Of a stretch of 64,000 nt of DNA, positions 27,825 to 37,018 are shown piece after piece. The stretch's first letter is position 1; each line of letters starts with the position of its first letter. A program made the translations under genes and the position numbers. This DNA comes from Opitutus sp. GAS368 (GTDB lineage Bacteria; Verrucomicrobiota; Verrucomicrobiia; Opitutales; Opitutaceae), in contig CAMDRP010000007.1 in assembly GCA_945906965.1 (NCBI GenBank), positions 1-64,000 of the forward strand, given 5' to 3'. Under the pieces are notes generated by a model. The model worked only from the letters and a program-made list of their open reading frames with translations. It was not told the origin of the DNA and searched no databases.

Positions 27825-28619
27825 ATGACTCGCCCAAAGCTTCTGTCCTTTCTCCTGCCCGCTCTGGCCGGGGCGTTGTTCATCGCGATCTGGCACTTCA
27901 TCCGAGTCTCGCTGTCCGAGGATTTCCGTTTCCTGCTCCCCGCGCCGACCGAAGTTATCGCCGCGTTTCGCGAGCATGGCGACGAGCTCTGGCGCGCCAC
28001 GCTCAACACCACCGCGGGCGCCACCCTAGGATTCCTCTCCGCCGTCGCCGTGAGCTTCACGCTCTCGTTATTACTCTCCCTTTCGCCACTCGTGCGGGTG
28101 ACGTTTTATCCGTATCTGATGTTGCTACAGATGACGCCCATCATCGTTTTTGCGCCGATTCTTGTCCTCTGGGTCGGCCCCGGTCTCAAGAGCGTCACCA
28201 TCATCACGTTTCTAATTTGTTTCTTCCCGCTAGCCGTGAACACCACCCAAGGCCTCGTCTCCACTGATCGTAACCTTGTTGAACTCTTCCGCCTTTACCG
28301 CGCGACTAAATTTCAAGAAATACTCCGCCTCCGCATCCCCGCGGCGCTGCCGTATTTTTTCACCGGCTTACGCATCGCGGCCACCCTCGCCCCGATCGGC
28401 GCTTTGGTTGGCGATTACACCGCTGGCAGCTCCGCCGGTGACGGCGGCGGTCTTGGTTTCCAGACGATCATCTACAGCAGCCAAGCCAAATACCCCGCGC
28501 TCTTCGCCACCGCGGCTGCGTGCTGCGCGCTCGGCTTCATCTTCGTCGCCGGCGTGCTCTCACTCAGCTGGTTGACGCTCCATAAATGGCACGATTCTTA
28601 CGAACGCGCCGATATCTGA
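27825..28619 (+). CDS. ABC transporter permease (same operon)
   Basis: TM segments and EAA-like loop (RLYRATKFQEILRLRIPAALPYFFTGLRIAATLAPIGALVGDY). Confidence 0.92.
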   Translation: MTRPKLLSFLLPALAGALFIAIWHFIRVSLSEDFRFLLPAPTEVIAAFREHGDELWRATLNTTAGATLGFLSAVAVSFTLSLLLSLSPLVRVTFYPYLMLLQMTPIIVFAPILVLWVGPGLKSVTIITFLICFFPLAVNTTQGLVSTDRNLVELFRLYRATKFQEILRLRIPAALPYFFTGLRIAATLAPIGALVGDYTAGSSAGDGGGLGFQTIIYSSQAKYPALFATAAACCALGFIFVAGVLSLSWLTLHKWHDSYERADI

Positions 28620-28648
28620 TTTCTTTAATTTTCATCCTCCCTCCCGTC

Positions 28649-29635
28649 ATGCGTATCGCCCTCATCTGTTGCGCCCTCCTCGCATTTTCCAACGCGGTTC
28701 GCTCCGCTGATGCCTCCAGTCCAGCGACCACCCCATTTAAACTCACCGTCCAACTCGATTGGGTCGCCGAACCCGAACACGGGGGCATCTATCAAGCCGC
28801 CGCGCGCGGCTTCTTCGCCGCCGAAGGCCTCGACGTAACTATCGTGCCCGGCGGGCCCAACGCCTTCGTCGTCCAAAAAGTCGCCACCGGCCAAGCCCAA
28901 ATCGGTCAAGGCGACAGCACTGACATTCTACAAAAAATCGCCACCGGCCTGCCCGTGCTATCCGTGGCCGCCGTCTTTCAAGACGATCCCTCGGGCCTGC
29001 TCGTCAATGCCGCGAGCAACGTTCGCCGTTTCGAAGACCTCCAAGGCAAAACCATCATCGCTCGCCCGGATTGGACCTTTCTCAAGTTTCTAAAAAAGCA
29101 CTACGGCGTCACCGTCAACGTCGTCCCCCAAAACTTTTCTGTCGCCGCCTTCCTCGGCGAAAAAGACGCCATCCAACAAGGCTACTTCATCGCAGAGCCC
29201 TACCACATCGTGAAAGCCGGGGGCGCCAAACCCCGCTTCCTTTCCACGTGGGACGCCGGCTTCCGCGCCTACGCCGTGCTTTTCACCAATCGTAAATTCG
29301 CCCGCGAACACCCTACGGAACTCCGCGCCTTCATGCGTGCCTACATCAAAGGCTGGAACGATTACCTTACGGGCGATCCCACGCCTGCTCACGCGGCGAT
29401 GAAAAAAACAAATTCCGCCCTCACCGACGAATTCGCTCTCGCTTCGCGCCAACTCATCCTCGACGAAAAACTCGTCACCGGCCGCGATGCCGACGGCGGT
29501 CCCGCCAACACGGGCCAGCTCGCGGCCGCGCGCTTCGCCACCCAAATCGCGCAACTCGAAGCAATCGAGGTCCTGCCCAAAAATAAAGTCACCGTCGAAC
29601 AAGCGATGACCACCGACTTCCTGCCGGCGCGCTAA
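28649..29635 (+). CDS. ABC transporter substrate-binding protein, NMT1/THI5-like
   Basis: Signal peptide then KLTVQLDWVAEPEHGGIYQAAARGFFAAEGLDVTIVPGG...IGQGDSTDILQ. Confidence 0.9.
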   Translation: MRIALICCALLAFSNAVRSADASSPATTPFKLTVQLDWVAEPEHGGIYQAAARGFFAAEGLDVTIVPGGPNAFVVQKVATGQAQIGQGDSTDILQKIATGLPVLSVAAVFQDDPSGLLVNAASNVRRFEDLQGKTIIARPDWTFLKFLKKHYGVTVNVVPQNFSVAAFLGEKDAIQQGYFIAEPYHIVKAGGAKPRFLSTWDAGFRAYAVLFTNRKFAREHPTELRAFMRAYIKGWNDYLTGDPTPAHAAMKKTNSALTDEFALASRQLILDEKLVTGRDADGGPANTGQLAAARFATQIAQLEAIEVLPKNKVTVEQAMTTDFLPAR

Positions 29636-29728
29636 GTAGCGCCGCTGGCGCACCCGCTTTGAGGGGGGACGAAATTCAGGGTTTCCTTGGAGGTCCTTAT
29701 TTCGTCCTATTGCGCGCTTACCCCTACC

Positions 29729-30847
29729 ATGCTCGCCCGCCTCCGCGTTTTTTTTCGTTTTCAAGAAAGCGGCCTGCTGCTCGTCATTCTCGCGCTTGGC
29801 GTGTTGCTCACGGTCTTTGCGGGCAAGGTTCGCACGCCGGTTTTTGAACGAGCGGCCGACGGCACGCGTAGCCGTGTGTTCACCACCGATGCCACCGGCG
29901 AACGCATTCCGTTGACCATCGAAAAAAATAAATTTCTTAACGCCCAAAACCTCGCCCAACTCGCCAAAGACACGAGCTTCATCGCGGTCATGGCAGTCGG
30001 CATGGCGGTGGTCATCATCGCCGGCGGGATCGACCTGACCGTCGGTGCGATTTACGCCCTCGCCTCAGTCGTCGGCGCCCTCGTGCTGCAACGCTATGGC
30101 GCCGAAGGACTAGCCACGACGACCTCGCCCATGCTAGGGATTTTACTGGGCGCCGGCGCCTGTCTGGGCGTCGCCTGTCTGTGCGGCCTTTTCACCGGCG
30201 GCCTCATCGTCGCGCTCGGTGTCCATCCGTTTATCATCACGCTCGGCGGCATGGCGATTTTCCGCGGTATCGCCTTCGTCATCACCAAAGGCCAATCCGT
30301 GGGCGCGTTCCCCGCCGCTTTCCGTGATTTTGTCCGCTTCGAGGTCGGCGATGGCCTGAGTTTCGTGCCGCTGATGACGATGCTGGTCGTACTTATCGTT
30401 GGCTGGATTTTTCTTTCCCGCCTGGCCGCGGGCCGACGCGTCTACGCCGTCGGTGGCAACGAACTCGCCGCGCGTTTTAGTGGCATTCGCGTCGAGCGCG
30501 TGAAGCTCGGCGTCTACCTCATCAGCGGTCTCTGCGCCGGCATCGCAGCGTTGCTCTCGCTCGGCTATTACGGTGCCGCCACCTCCGGCGACGGCCAAGG
30601 TTACGAGCTCAACGTCATCGCCGCCGCCGTCGTCGGTGGTGCCAGCCTGTCGGGAGGCCGCGGTTCAGCCCTCGGCGTGGTGTTGGGCGCGCTGATTATC
30701 CAAATGATTTCCAGCGGTATCGTGATCCTCGGCATCGACCAAAACTACAGTCAGATCATCATCGGCTCGGTCGTCATCGCGGCCGTCGTCCTCGATCACC
30801 TCAACACCTGGCTCGCCCGCCGTCGCCTCACCGCCGCGACCCACTGA
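29729..30847 (+). CDS. Sugar ABC transporter permease (RbsC-like)
   Basis: VIIAGGIDLTVGAIYALASV, GVHPFIITLGGMAIFRGIAFVIT, VYAVGGNELAARFSGI, VVGGASLSGGRGSALGVVLGALII. Confidence 0.93.
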   Translation: MLARLRVFFRFQESGLLLVILALGVLLTVFAGKVRTPVFERAADGTRSRVFTTDATGERIPLTIEKNKFLNAQNLAQLAKDTSFIAVMAVGMAVVIIAGGIDLTVGAIYALASVVGALVLQRYGAEGLATTTSPMLGILLGAGACLGVACLCGLFTGGLIVALGVHPFIITLGGMAIFRGIAFVITKGQSVGAFPAAFRDFVRFEVGDGLSFVPLMTMLVVLIVGWIFLSRLAAGRRVYAVGGNELAARFSGIRVERVKLGVYLISGLCAGIAALLSLGYYGAATSGDGQGYELNVIAAAVVGGASLSGGRGSALGVVLGALIIQMISSGIVILGIDQNYSQIIIGSVVIAAVVLDHLNTWLARRRLTAATH

Positions 30848-30868
30848 TTACTTTTAACCTAAACCCAC

Positions 30869-31858
30869 ATGAAAAAAATCCTCCCCTACGCCCGCGCCCT
30901 CACGGCGCTAGCCCTCGCTACCACCGTTGCCTTAATGGCCGGAACCTCCGCTCGCGCCGCCGAGAAACCCCGCACCATCACGATCGGTCTCGTCGCCAAA
31001 TCCCAAGGCAACCCCGTCTTCCAAGCCGCCCGCATCGGCGCGCAAGACGCCGCCAAAACCCTCGGCGCCAAACTCAATCTCAACATCAAAATCGATTGGC
31101 GTACCCCCAATGAAGAAGACGCCCAAAAACAAGCTGAGGCCATCGAACAACTCGTGCTCTCCGGCGCCGAGGGCATCGCGGTCGCCTGTTCCGACGCCAA
31201 CAAACTGACCGACGCCATCAACGCCGCCGTCAACAATGGCGTCCCCGTCGCCACGTTTGATTCTGACGCTCCCGCTTCCAAACGCTTCGTCACCTACGGC
31301 GTCGACGACATCGCTTGCGGTCAACAGACGATGGACGAACTCGCCAAAACCATGAACGGACGCGGTGTCGTCGCGATCCTCGCCGGGAATCAAAATGCCC
31401 CCAATCTCCAAAAGCGCGTCGCCGGTGTCCGCGAAGCTGCCAAGAAATATCCCGGTATCACCATCCGTGATACTTATTACCACAAAGAGACCCCGCAAGA
31501 CGCCGCCGCTAAAGTCGAACAAGTCATGCAAGCCAACCCCGACATCACCGGTTGGGCCATGATCGGCGGCTGGCCGCTCTTCACCGAGAACGCCCTCAAA
31601 TGGCAGCCCGGCACCGTGAAATGCGTCGCCGTCGACGCCCTCCCCGCCCAACTCGCCTACATTCGCAGCGGTCACGTCCCTGTCCTCCTCGCTCAACAGT
31701 GCTACGAATGGGGTGCCAAATCCGTCGAACATCTGATCAACAAAATCGTGCTCAAAAAAGATCCCGTCGCCGTCAAAGACGTGAGCGCCCTCATCCCCGT
31801 AACCAAGGACAACCTCGAGGCCTTCGCCAAAAATTGGGACAAATGGCTCCCGAAGTGA
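30869..31858 (+). CDS. Sugar ABC transporter substrate-binding protein (RbsB-like)
   Basis: TITIGLVAKSQGNPVFQAARIGAQDAAKTLG...EQLVLSGAEGIAVACSDANKLTDAINAAVNNGVPVATFDSDAP. Confidence 0.93.
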   Translation: MKKILPYARALTALALATTVALMAGTSARAAEKPRTITIGLVAKSQGNPVFQAARIGAQDAAKTLGAKLNLNIKIDWRTPNEEDAQKQAEAIEQLVLSGAEGIAVACSDANKLTDAINAAVNNGVPVATFDSDAPASKRFVTYGVDDIACGQQTMDELAKTMNGRGVVAILAGNQNAPNLQKRVAGVREAAKKYPGITIRDTYYHKETPQDAAAKVEQVMQANPDITGWAMIGGWPLFTENALKWQPGTVKCVAVDALPAQLAYIRSGHVPVLLAQQCYEWGAKSVEHLINKIVLKKDPVAVKDVSALIPVTKDNLEAFAKNWDKWLPK

Positions 31859-31875
31859 TTCGCCGCTGACGCGCC

Positions 31876-33372
31876 GTGTCCGCTTACCTCGAGTTTCGGA
31901 AAATCACCAAACGCTTCCCCGGCGTCCTGGCGCTCGACGATGTTTCCTTCACCGTTGAGCGCGGCACGTGCCATGCGCTCATCGGTGAAAACGGTGCGGG
32001 TAAAAGTACTTTAGGGAAAATTCTCGCCGGCGTTTACACGGCGGATTCCGGCCAAATTATGCTCGAGGGTCGCGCCATCGCGCCCACATCGCCCCTGGCG
32101 GCGCGCGCGCTCGGCGTCGCGATGGTCCACCAAGAACTCGCGTTCTGCCCCAATCTCTCAGTCGCCGAAAATCTCTGCCTCGGTGACTTCCCAGGCCGCG
32201 CCGGTTTCGTCGATCGCACCGCCCTCCGCGCCCGCGCCCGCACGATGCTAGCCACCGTCGGCGCCGACATCGACCCCGACACGCTCATCGGCACGCTTTC
32301 CACGGGCCGCGAACAACTGGTCCAAATCGCCGCCGCCGTCGGCACCGGTGCGCAAATCATCGTCATGGATGAGCCCACGAGCTCATTATCGGCGGCGGAG
32401 ACCGCCGATCTTTTTCGTCTCATCCGCACACTGAAAGCCCGCGGCCTCACCCTCATCTACGTCTCGCATCGAATGGAGGAACTCTTCGCCCTTTGCGATC
32501 ACATCACTGTCCTGCGCGATGGTCGCCACATCGCCACCGAGCCGATCCCGGCCACCCAACCGGCTCGCGTCGTCACCCAAATGATCGGCCGCGAACTGCG
32601 CGTCCACACCCCCTCTCATCTCACCCGCGACCTCGGTCCGGTTCGTCTCAAAGTTAAAAATCTCTCCTCCCCCGGCTCTTTCCAAGATATCAACCTGACC
32701 GTCCGCGCCGGAGAAATTGTCGGCGTCGCCGGTATTGTGGGCGCCGGCCGCAGCGAGTTAGTCCAAGCCATCTTCGGCCTCGATCCCGCGGTTAGCGGGC
32801 ACATTTCGATCGACGACCATCCACTCCCGCTGGGCTCCATCGCGCACGCTCTCGCCGCCGGCCTCGGCCTCGTCCCTGAAGACCGCAAACGCCAAGGGCT
32901 CATCCTCGGCCTCAACTGCCGCGAAAACACCGCGCTCGCCGCCCTGCCGTTGCTCACGCGCCTGGGTTTCGTGCGCCGCAACGCCGAGCGCGCCCTTGCA
33001 TCGAGGTACGCCCAACGCTTGCGCGTCAAAACGCCGTCGCTCGAAGCACTCACCGCCGGACTCAGCGGCGGCAACCAACAGAAAATCGCCCTAGCCAAAT
33101 GGCTCGCGCGCGATTGCGACGTGCTCCTGATCGACGAGCCCACGCGCGGCGTCGACGTCGGCGCCAAAGCCGAGATTTACCAACTACTCGACGAGCTCGC
33201 CTGTGAGGGCAAAGCGTTGCTTGTGGTGTCTTCTGAATTACCAGAACTGATCGGGCTTTGCCGGCGCATTCTTGTGCTTCGCGCTGGCCGGATCGCCGGC
33301 GAAGTCTCGCGCGCCGCCTTCAGTGAAGCGACTTTGATGCAGTTGATGGCAGGCGTGAACGCCGCCGCTTAA
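31876..33372 (+). CDS. Sugar ABC transporter ATP-binding protein (RbsA-like, two ABC domains)
   Basis: ITKRFPGVLALDDVSF, GENGAGKSTLGKILAGVY, second domain LSGGNQQKIALAKWLARDCDVLLIDEPTRGVDVGAK. Confidence 0.96.
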   Translation: MSAYLEFRKITKRFPGVLALDDVSFTVERGTCHALIGENGAGKSTLGKILAGVYTADSGQIMLEGRAIAPTSPLAARALGVAMVHQELAFCPNLSVAENLCLGDFPGRAGFVDRTALRARARTMLATVGADIDPDTLIGTLSTGREQLVQIAAAVGTGAQIIVMDEPTSSLSAAETADLFRLIRTLKARGLTLIYVSHRMEELFALCDHITVLRDGRHIATEPIPATQPARVVTQMIGRELRVHTPSHLTRDLGPVRLKVKNLSSPGSFQDINLTVRAGEIVGVAGIVGAGRSELVQAIFGLDPAVSGHISIDDHPLPLGSIAHALAAGLGLVPEDRKRQGLILGLNCRENTALAALPLLTRLGFVRRNAERALASRYAQRLRVKTPSLEALTAGLSGGNQQKIALAKWLARDCDVLLIDEPTRGVDVGAKAEIYQLLDELACEGKALLVVSSELPELIGLCRRILVLRAGRIAGEVSRAAFSEATLMQLMAGVNAAA

Positions 33373-33488
33373 TCGTCCGTTTTTGCGGAGGCCGGGAACC
33401 TCAGCCTAAGCTCCGAACTGCCAACGTACGCAGCACATCGGCCAATTTATGCGCAGCGGACCGCGCGCCCTCAGCTTATTATGGCCGC

Positions 33489-33953
33489 ATGAAAACCATC
33501 CTTACCCCAATTGATTTTTCCAGCGTGAGCGACGCCGTCATCGACTCGGCCCGCGTCCTAGCCCGAGCTTGCGGCGGTCGCATCGTGATCATGAGCGTAG
33601 CCCAACCGCCCGTCATCACCAGCGACTATGGCCCGATGCTCGAAAACATCGGGGAGATCATGGCTGCGAGCGAAAAAACGATCGCCCGCCAACTCAAACA
33701 CCTCGCCGCCAAAATCGAAATGCCCGACCTGCCGATTCAAACCGTGCAACTCACCGGAGCGCCCGCGCCGCTGATTTTGGAACAGGCCGAAAAAGAAAAT
33801 GCGGATTACATCGTCATGGGTTCGCATGGGCACACCGCGTTCTACGATCTGCTTGTCGGCAGCACGACGCACCAAGTGCTTCGGAAATCCCCCTGCCCCG
33901 TCATGATCGTACCTCCGCCGATTAAAAAAGTTACCCATCGTAAAGCGAAGTAA
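33489..33953 (+). CDS. Universal stress protein (UspA family)
   Basis: MKTILTPIDFSSVSDAVIDSA...IVMGSHGHTAFYDLLVGSTTHQVLRKSPCPVMIV. Confidence 0.95.
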   Translation: MKTILTPIDFSSVSDAVIDSARVLARACGGRIVIMSVAQPPVITSDYGPMLENIGEIMAASEKTIARQLKHLAAKIEMPDLPIQTVQLTGAPAPLILEQAEKENADYIVMGSHGHTAFYDLLVGSTTHQVLRKSPCPVMIVPPPIKKVTHRKAK

Positions 33954-34103
33954 CTGTTCCGCCCGCTCGACCTCGACTACGGCGCTGTGCCACGCAAAGC
34001 CGCATCGCACCGCACCTTAGCGAGACCGGCGCGTAAGCGGAGTGGTTGGATATATTTGTTTCGCGGGATTGCCAAACACGAGAGGCCTAGCTCTGTATGA
34101 GAT

Positions 34104-36848
34104 ATGCGTCTCCCCGCCGCCCCCACTCCGCGTTTTAACCTCAGCGCCGTACTTCTGGCAGCGCTTGCCCTCACCAGCCTCGACCTCCGCGCGCAGGCGC
34201 CCGCCGCCGCCACGCCGGTGCCCACCGCGCCGTTGCCCGACGTCGTTCCACTGAATCTTTTCAGTGTTCCCGAGGGTTTTGAGGTCACCCTCTGGGCCAA
34301 GACCCCCATGGTGCGCAACCCCACCAACATGGACATCGATGCCCAGGGCCGCATCTGGATCACCGAGGGCCTAAACTACCGTAAACACGAGGGCCGCGAT
34401 CCTCTCGGCGACCGCATCACGGTCCTCACCGACACCAACGGCGACGGCCGCGCCGATGCGACCCACACGTTTGTCCAAGAGCCCGGACTCGTCGCACCGC
34501 TCGGCATGTCCGTCATCGACAACCGCATCTTCGTCTCCAACGCCCCTGACCTCATCGTCTACACCGACGTCGACCGCGACGGAAAATTCAACCCCGCCAT
34601 CGATAAACGCGATGTCCTGCTCACCGGCTTCAACGGCCGCAATCACGACCACTCGCTCCACTCCGTCACGTTCGGCCCCGATGGCCTGCTCTATTTCTCC
34701 CAAGGCAACTGCGGCGCGATGTTCACCGACCGCTCCGGCCAAACTTTCCGCGTCGGCAGCCCCTACGACCCCATCAACAGCGGCGGGGCTGGCGCCGTCT
34801 TCAGTTGGCGCCCACCCGAGATCGCTGGTGCCAAGAGCGACGACGGTCACGTTTACGTTGGCGGCTTCACCGTCCGCATGCAGCCGGACGGGACCAAAGT
34901 CGAAATCATCGGCCAAAACTACCGCAACAGCTACGAGCAGACGATCACCTCCTTTGGCGATGTTTTCCAAAACGACAACGACGATCCACCCGCCTGCCGC
35001 ACCACCTTCCTAATCGAATACGGCAACCTCGGCTTCGCCTCCCGCGACGGCAAACGCACGTGGAACGCCGACAAACGCCCCGGCCAAAACGTCCCCACCG
35101 CCGAGTGGCGCCAAGATGATCCGTTCACCATTCCCTCCGGCGACGTCTACGGCGGCGGCTCGCCCACCGGCATCGTCAGCTACGAAGGCGACGCTTTCGG
35201 CGAAAAATGGCGCGGCGCACTCTTCAGCTGCGAACCTGGTCGCAACACCGTCTTCGGCTACTTCCCCAAAACCCAAGGCGCCGGCTACGCCCTTGACCGT
35301 TTTGATTTCGTCACCACCAACGTCGAAAAAATCTTTGAAGGCGTGGACTTTAAAGGCGGCGCCAAATCCATCACCGGCGAAGTGAAAACGCTGTTCCGCC
35401 CCTCCGATGTCACGGTCGGTCCCGACGGCGCGATCTACGTTGCTGATTGGTTCGATCCCCGCGTCGGCGGCCACCAAGACCTCGACGACAAAACCGTTGG
35501 CGCCATCTACCGCATCGCGCCGAAGGGCTTCAAATCCGTCATCCCGCAGTTCGACCTCAACACCACCGAGGGCCAAATCACTGCGCTGAAAAACCCGTCC
35601 ATCAACGTCCGCGCCTCCGGCTTCATCCGCCTCAAAGCCCAGGGCGCCGCCGCCATCCCCGCGGTCACCGCGCTGCTGGCTGACGCCAATCCGTTCATCC
35701 GCGCCCGCGCCATTTATCTGCTCGCGCAACTCGGCGCCACCGGCGTCGCCGCCGTTGAAAAACAACTCACCTCCGCCGACGCCCAGACGCGCGTCGTCGC
35801 CTACCGCGCCCTCCGCCGCGCTGGCCAACCCTACCTCGCCCACGCCGCCAAACTCGCCACCGATGCCTCCGCTGCCGTGCGCCGCGAAGTCGCCACTTCG
35901 CTCCGCGATGTGCCGTTCACCGCCGCCCGCGAGATCCTCCTCACCCTCGCCCGCGGTTACGACGGCTCCGACCGTTCCTACCTCGCCGCTTGGGGCATCG
36001 GCGCCACCGGCAAGGAAGCCGATCTCTACGCCGCCATGGCCGCCGCGCAGACCGAAAAAGATCCACTCAAATGGACCTCCGCTTACGCCCAACTCGTTTG
36101 GCGCCTGACCCCCGCCGACGCCGCGCCAGCCTTCGCCGCTCGCGCCGCCGCCACCACGTTGACTGACGAAGAACGCCTCGCCGCGACCACCGCCCTCGGC
36201 TACATACCGACCAAGACCGCTGCCTTTGCCGTCGTCGACCTTGCTCAAAAAGCCACCGGTAAAGTCCAGACCGCCGCCCTCTGGTGGACGCTTAATTACA
36301 AAGACTCCCGTTGGGCCGCCCACGGCATCAACGCCGAACTCAAAACCCGTGGCCTCTACGATCCAGCGAAAGTTGTAATCACGGCCAGTGTGATCGAGCC
36401 CCAGCCGCCCACCAAGCTGCCTAGCGTCGCTCAACTCGCCCTCCTCAAAGGCGACGCCACCCGCGGCGCCGGCCTCTCCGCCTCCTGCCTCATGTGCCAT
36501 CGCATCGGCGACCAGGGAGCCGAATACGCGCCTAACCTCACGGGCTTCGCCAGCCGCCAGACCACGGAAGTCGTGATCAATTCCATCGTAAATCCGTCAA
36601 GCGACATCGCCCACGGTTACGAGGGCACCGAGTTCCTCCTCAAAGACGGCACGATCATCCACGGCCTAGCTCTCACCGCCGGCGACCCCGCGGTCGTTCA
36701 AACCATGGGTGGCGCCACGCAGATGATTCCGGCGGAAAAAATTAAATCCCGCAAACGTCTCACCCGCTCCCTCATGATGAGCGCCGAGCAACTCGGCCTC
36801 GGCGCCCAAGAGGTCTCCGACGTTGTCGCTTACCTAAAAACCCAGTAA
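34104..36848 (+). CDS. PVC-type CxxCH haem-binding protein (glucose/sorbosone dehydrogenase-like propeller, HEAT repeats, C-terminal cytochrome c)
   Basis: FSVPEGFEVTLWAKTPMVRNPTNMDIDAQGRIWITEGLNYR, GPDGAIYVADWFDPRVGGH, HEAT segment, GLSASCLMCHRIGDQG. Confidence 0.92.
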   Translation: MRLPAAPTPRFNLSAVLLAALALTSLDLRAQAPAAATPVPTAPLPDVVPLNLFSVPEGFEVTLWAKTPMVRNPTNMDIDAQGRIWITEGLNYRKHEGRDPLGDRITVLTDTNGDGRADATHTFVQEPGLVAPLGMSVIDNRIFVSNAPDLIVYTDVDRDGKFNPAIDKRDVLLTGFNGRNHDHSLHSVTFGPDGLLYFSQGNCGAMFTDRSGQTFRVGSPYDPINSGGAGAVFSWRPPEIAGAKSDDGHVYVGGFTVRMQPDGTKVEIIGQNYRNSYEQTITSFGDVFQNDNDDPPACRTTFLIEYGNLGFASRDGKRTWNADKRPGQNVPTAEWRQDDPFTIPSGDVYGGGSPTGIVSYEGDAFGEKWRGALFSCEPGRNTVFGYFPKTQGAGYALDRFDFVTTNVEKIFEGVDFKGGAKSITGEVKTLFRPSDVTVGPDGAIYVADWFDPRVGGHQDLDDKTVGAIYRIAPKGFKSVIPQFDLNTTEGQITALKNPSINVRASGFIRLKAQGAAAIPAVTALLADANPFIRARAIYLLAQLGATGVAAVEKQLTSADAQTRVVAYRALRRAGQPYLAHAAKLATDASAAVRREVATSLRDVPFTAAREILLTLARGYDGSDRSYLAAWGIGATGKEADLYAAMAAAQTEKDPLKWTSAYAQLVWRLTPADAAPAFAARAAATTLTDEERLAATTALGYIPTKTAAFAVVDLAQKATGKVQTAALWWTLNYKDSRWAAHGINAELKTRGLYDPAKVVITASVIEPQPPTKLPSVAQLALLKGDATRGAGLSASCLMCHRIGDQGAEYAPNLTGFASRQTTEVVINSIVNPSSDIAHGYEGTEFLLKDGTIIHGLALTAGDPAVVQTMGGATQMIPAEKIKSRKRLTRSLMMSAEQLGLGAQEVSDVVAYLKTQ

Positions 36849-36894
36849 CCCGCATCCCCTCGCGCAATCACCCACGGGCTTACCGTTTCCCTTC

Positions 36895-36922
36895 AGCCCC
36901 GACCACAAGTCGGGGCTTTTTT
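36895..36922 (+). terminator. Intrinsic terminator
   Basis: AGCCCCGACCACAAGTCGGGGCTTTTTT. Confidence 0.75.
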
Positions 36923-37018
36923 GTGCCCGCAGCTCAAAATCGCGCATCTCCGCGTTCGCTTTTTAGATAACGTTGCTTAGTAAAAAAGCCCCGTTCGCCG
37001 CCACAACGCCAACTCGCC

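Noticed and set aside
29729-33372. RbsC-RbsB-RbsA-like operon as novel transporter
   Set aside because: Standard sugar ABC importer set; substrate unknown but architecture ordinary.
35010-36500. Long antisense ORF (496 aa), and similar ones at 2709-4013, 37166-38563, 55581-57203 and 41754-42884
   Set aside because: Each lies opposite a clearly recognisable gene; composition (Gly/Ala/Val/Glu-rich) fits shadow frames in GC-rich codon-biased DNA.
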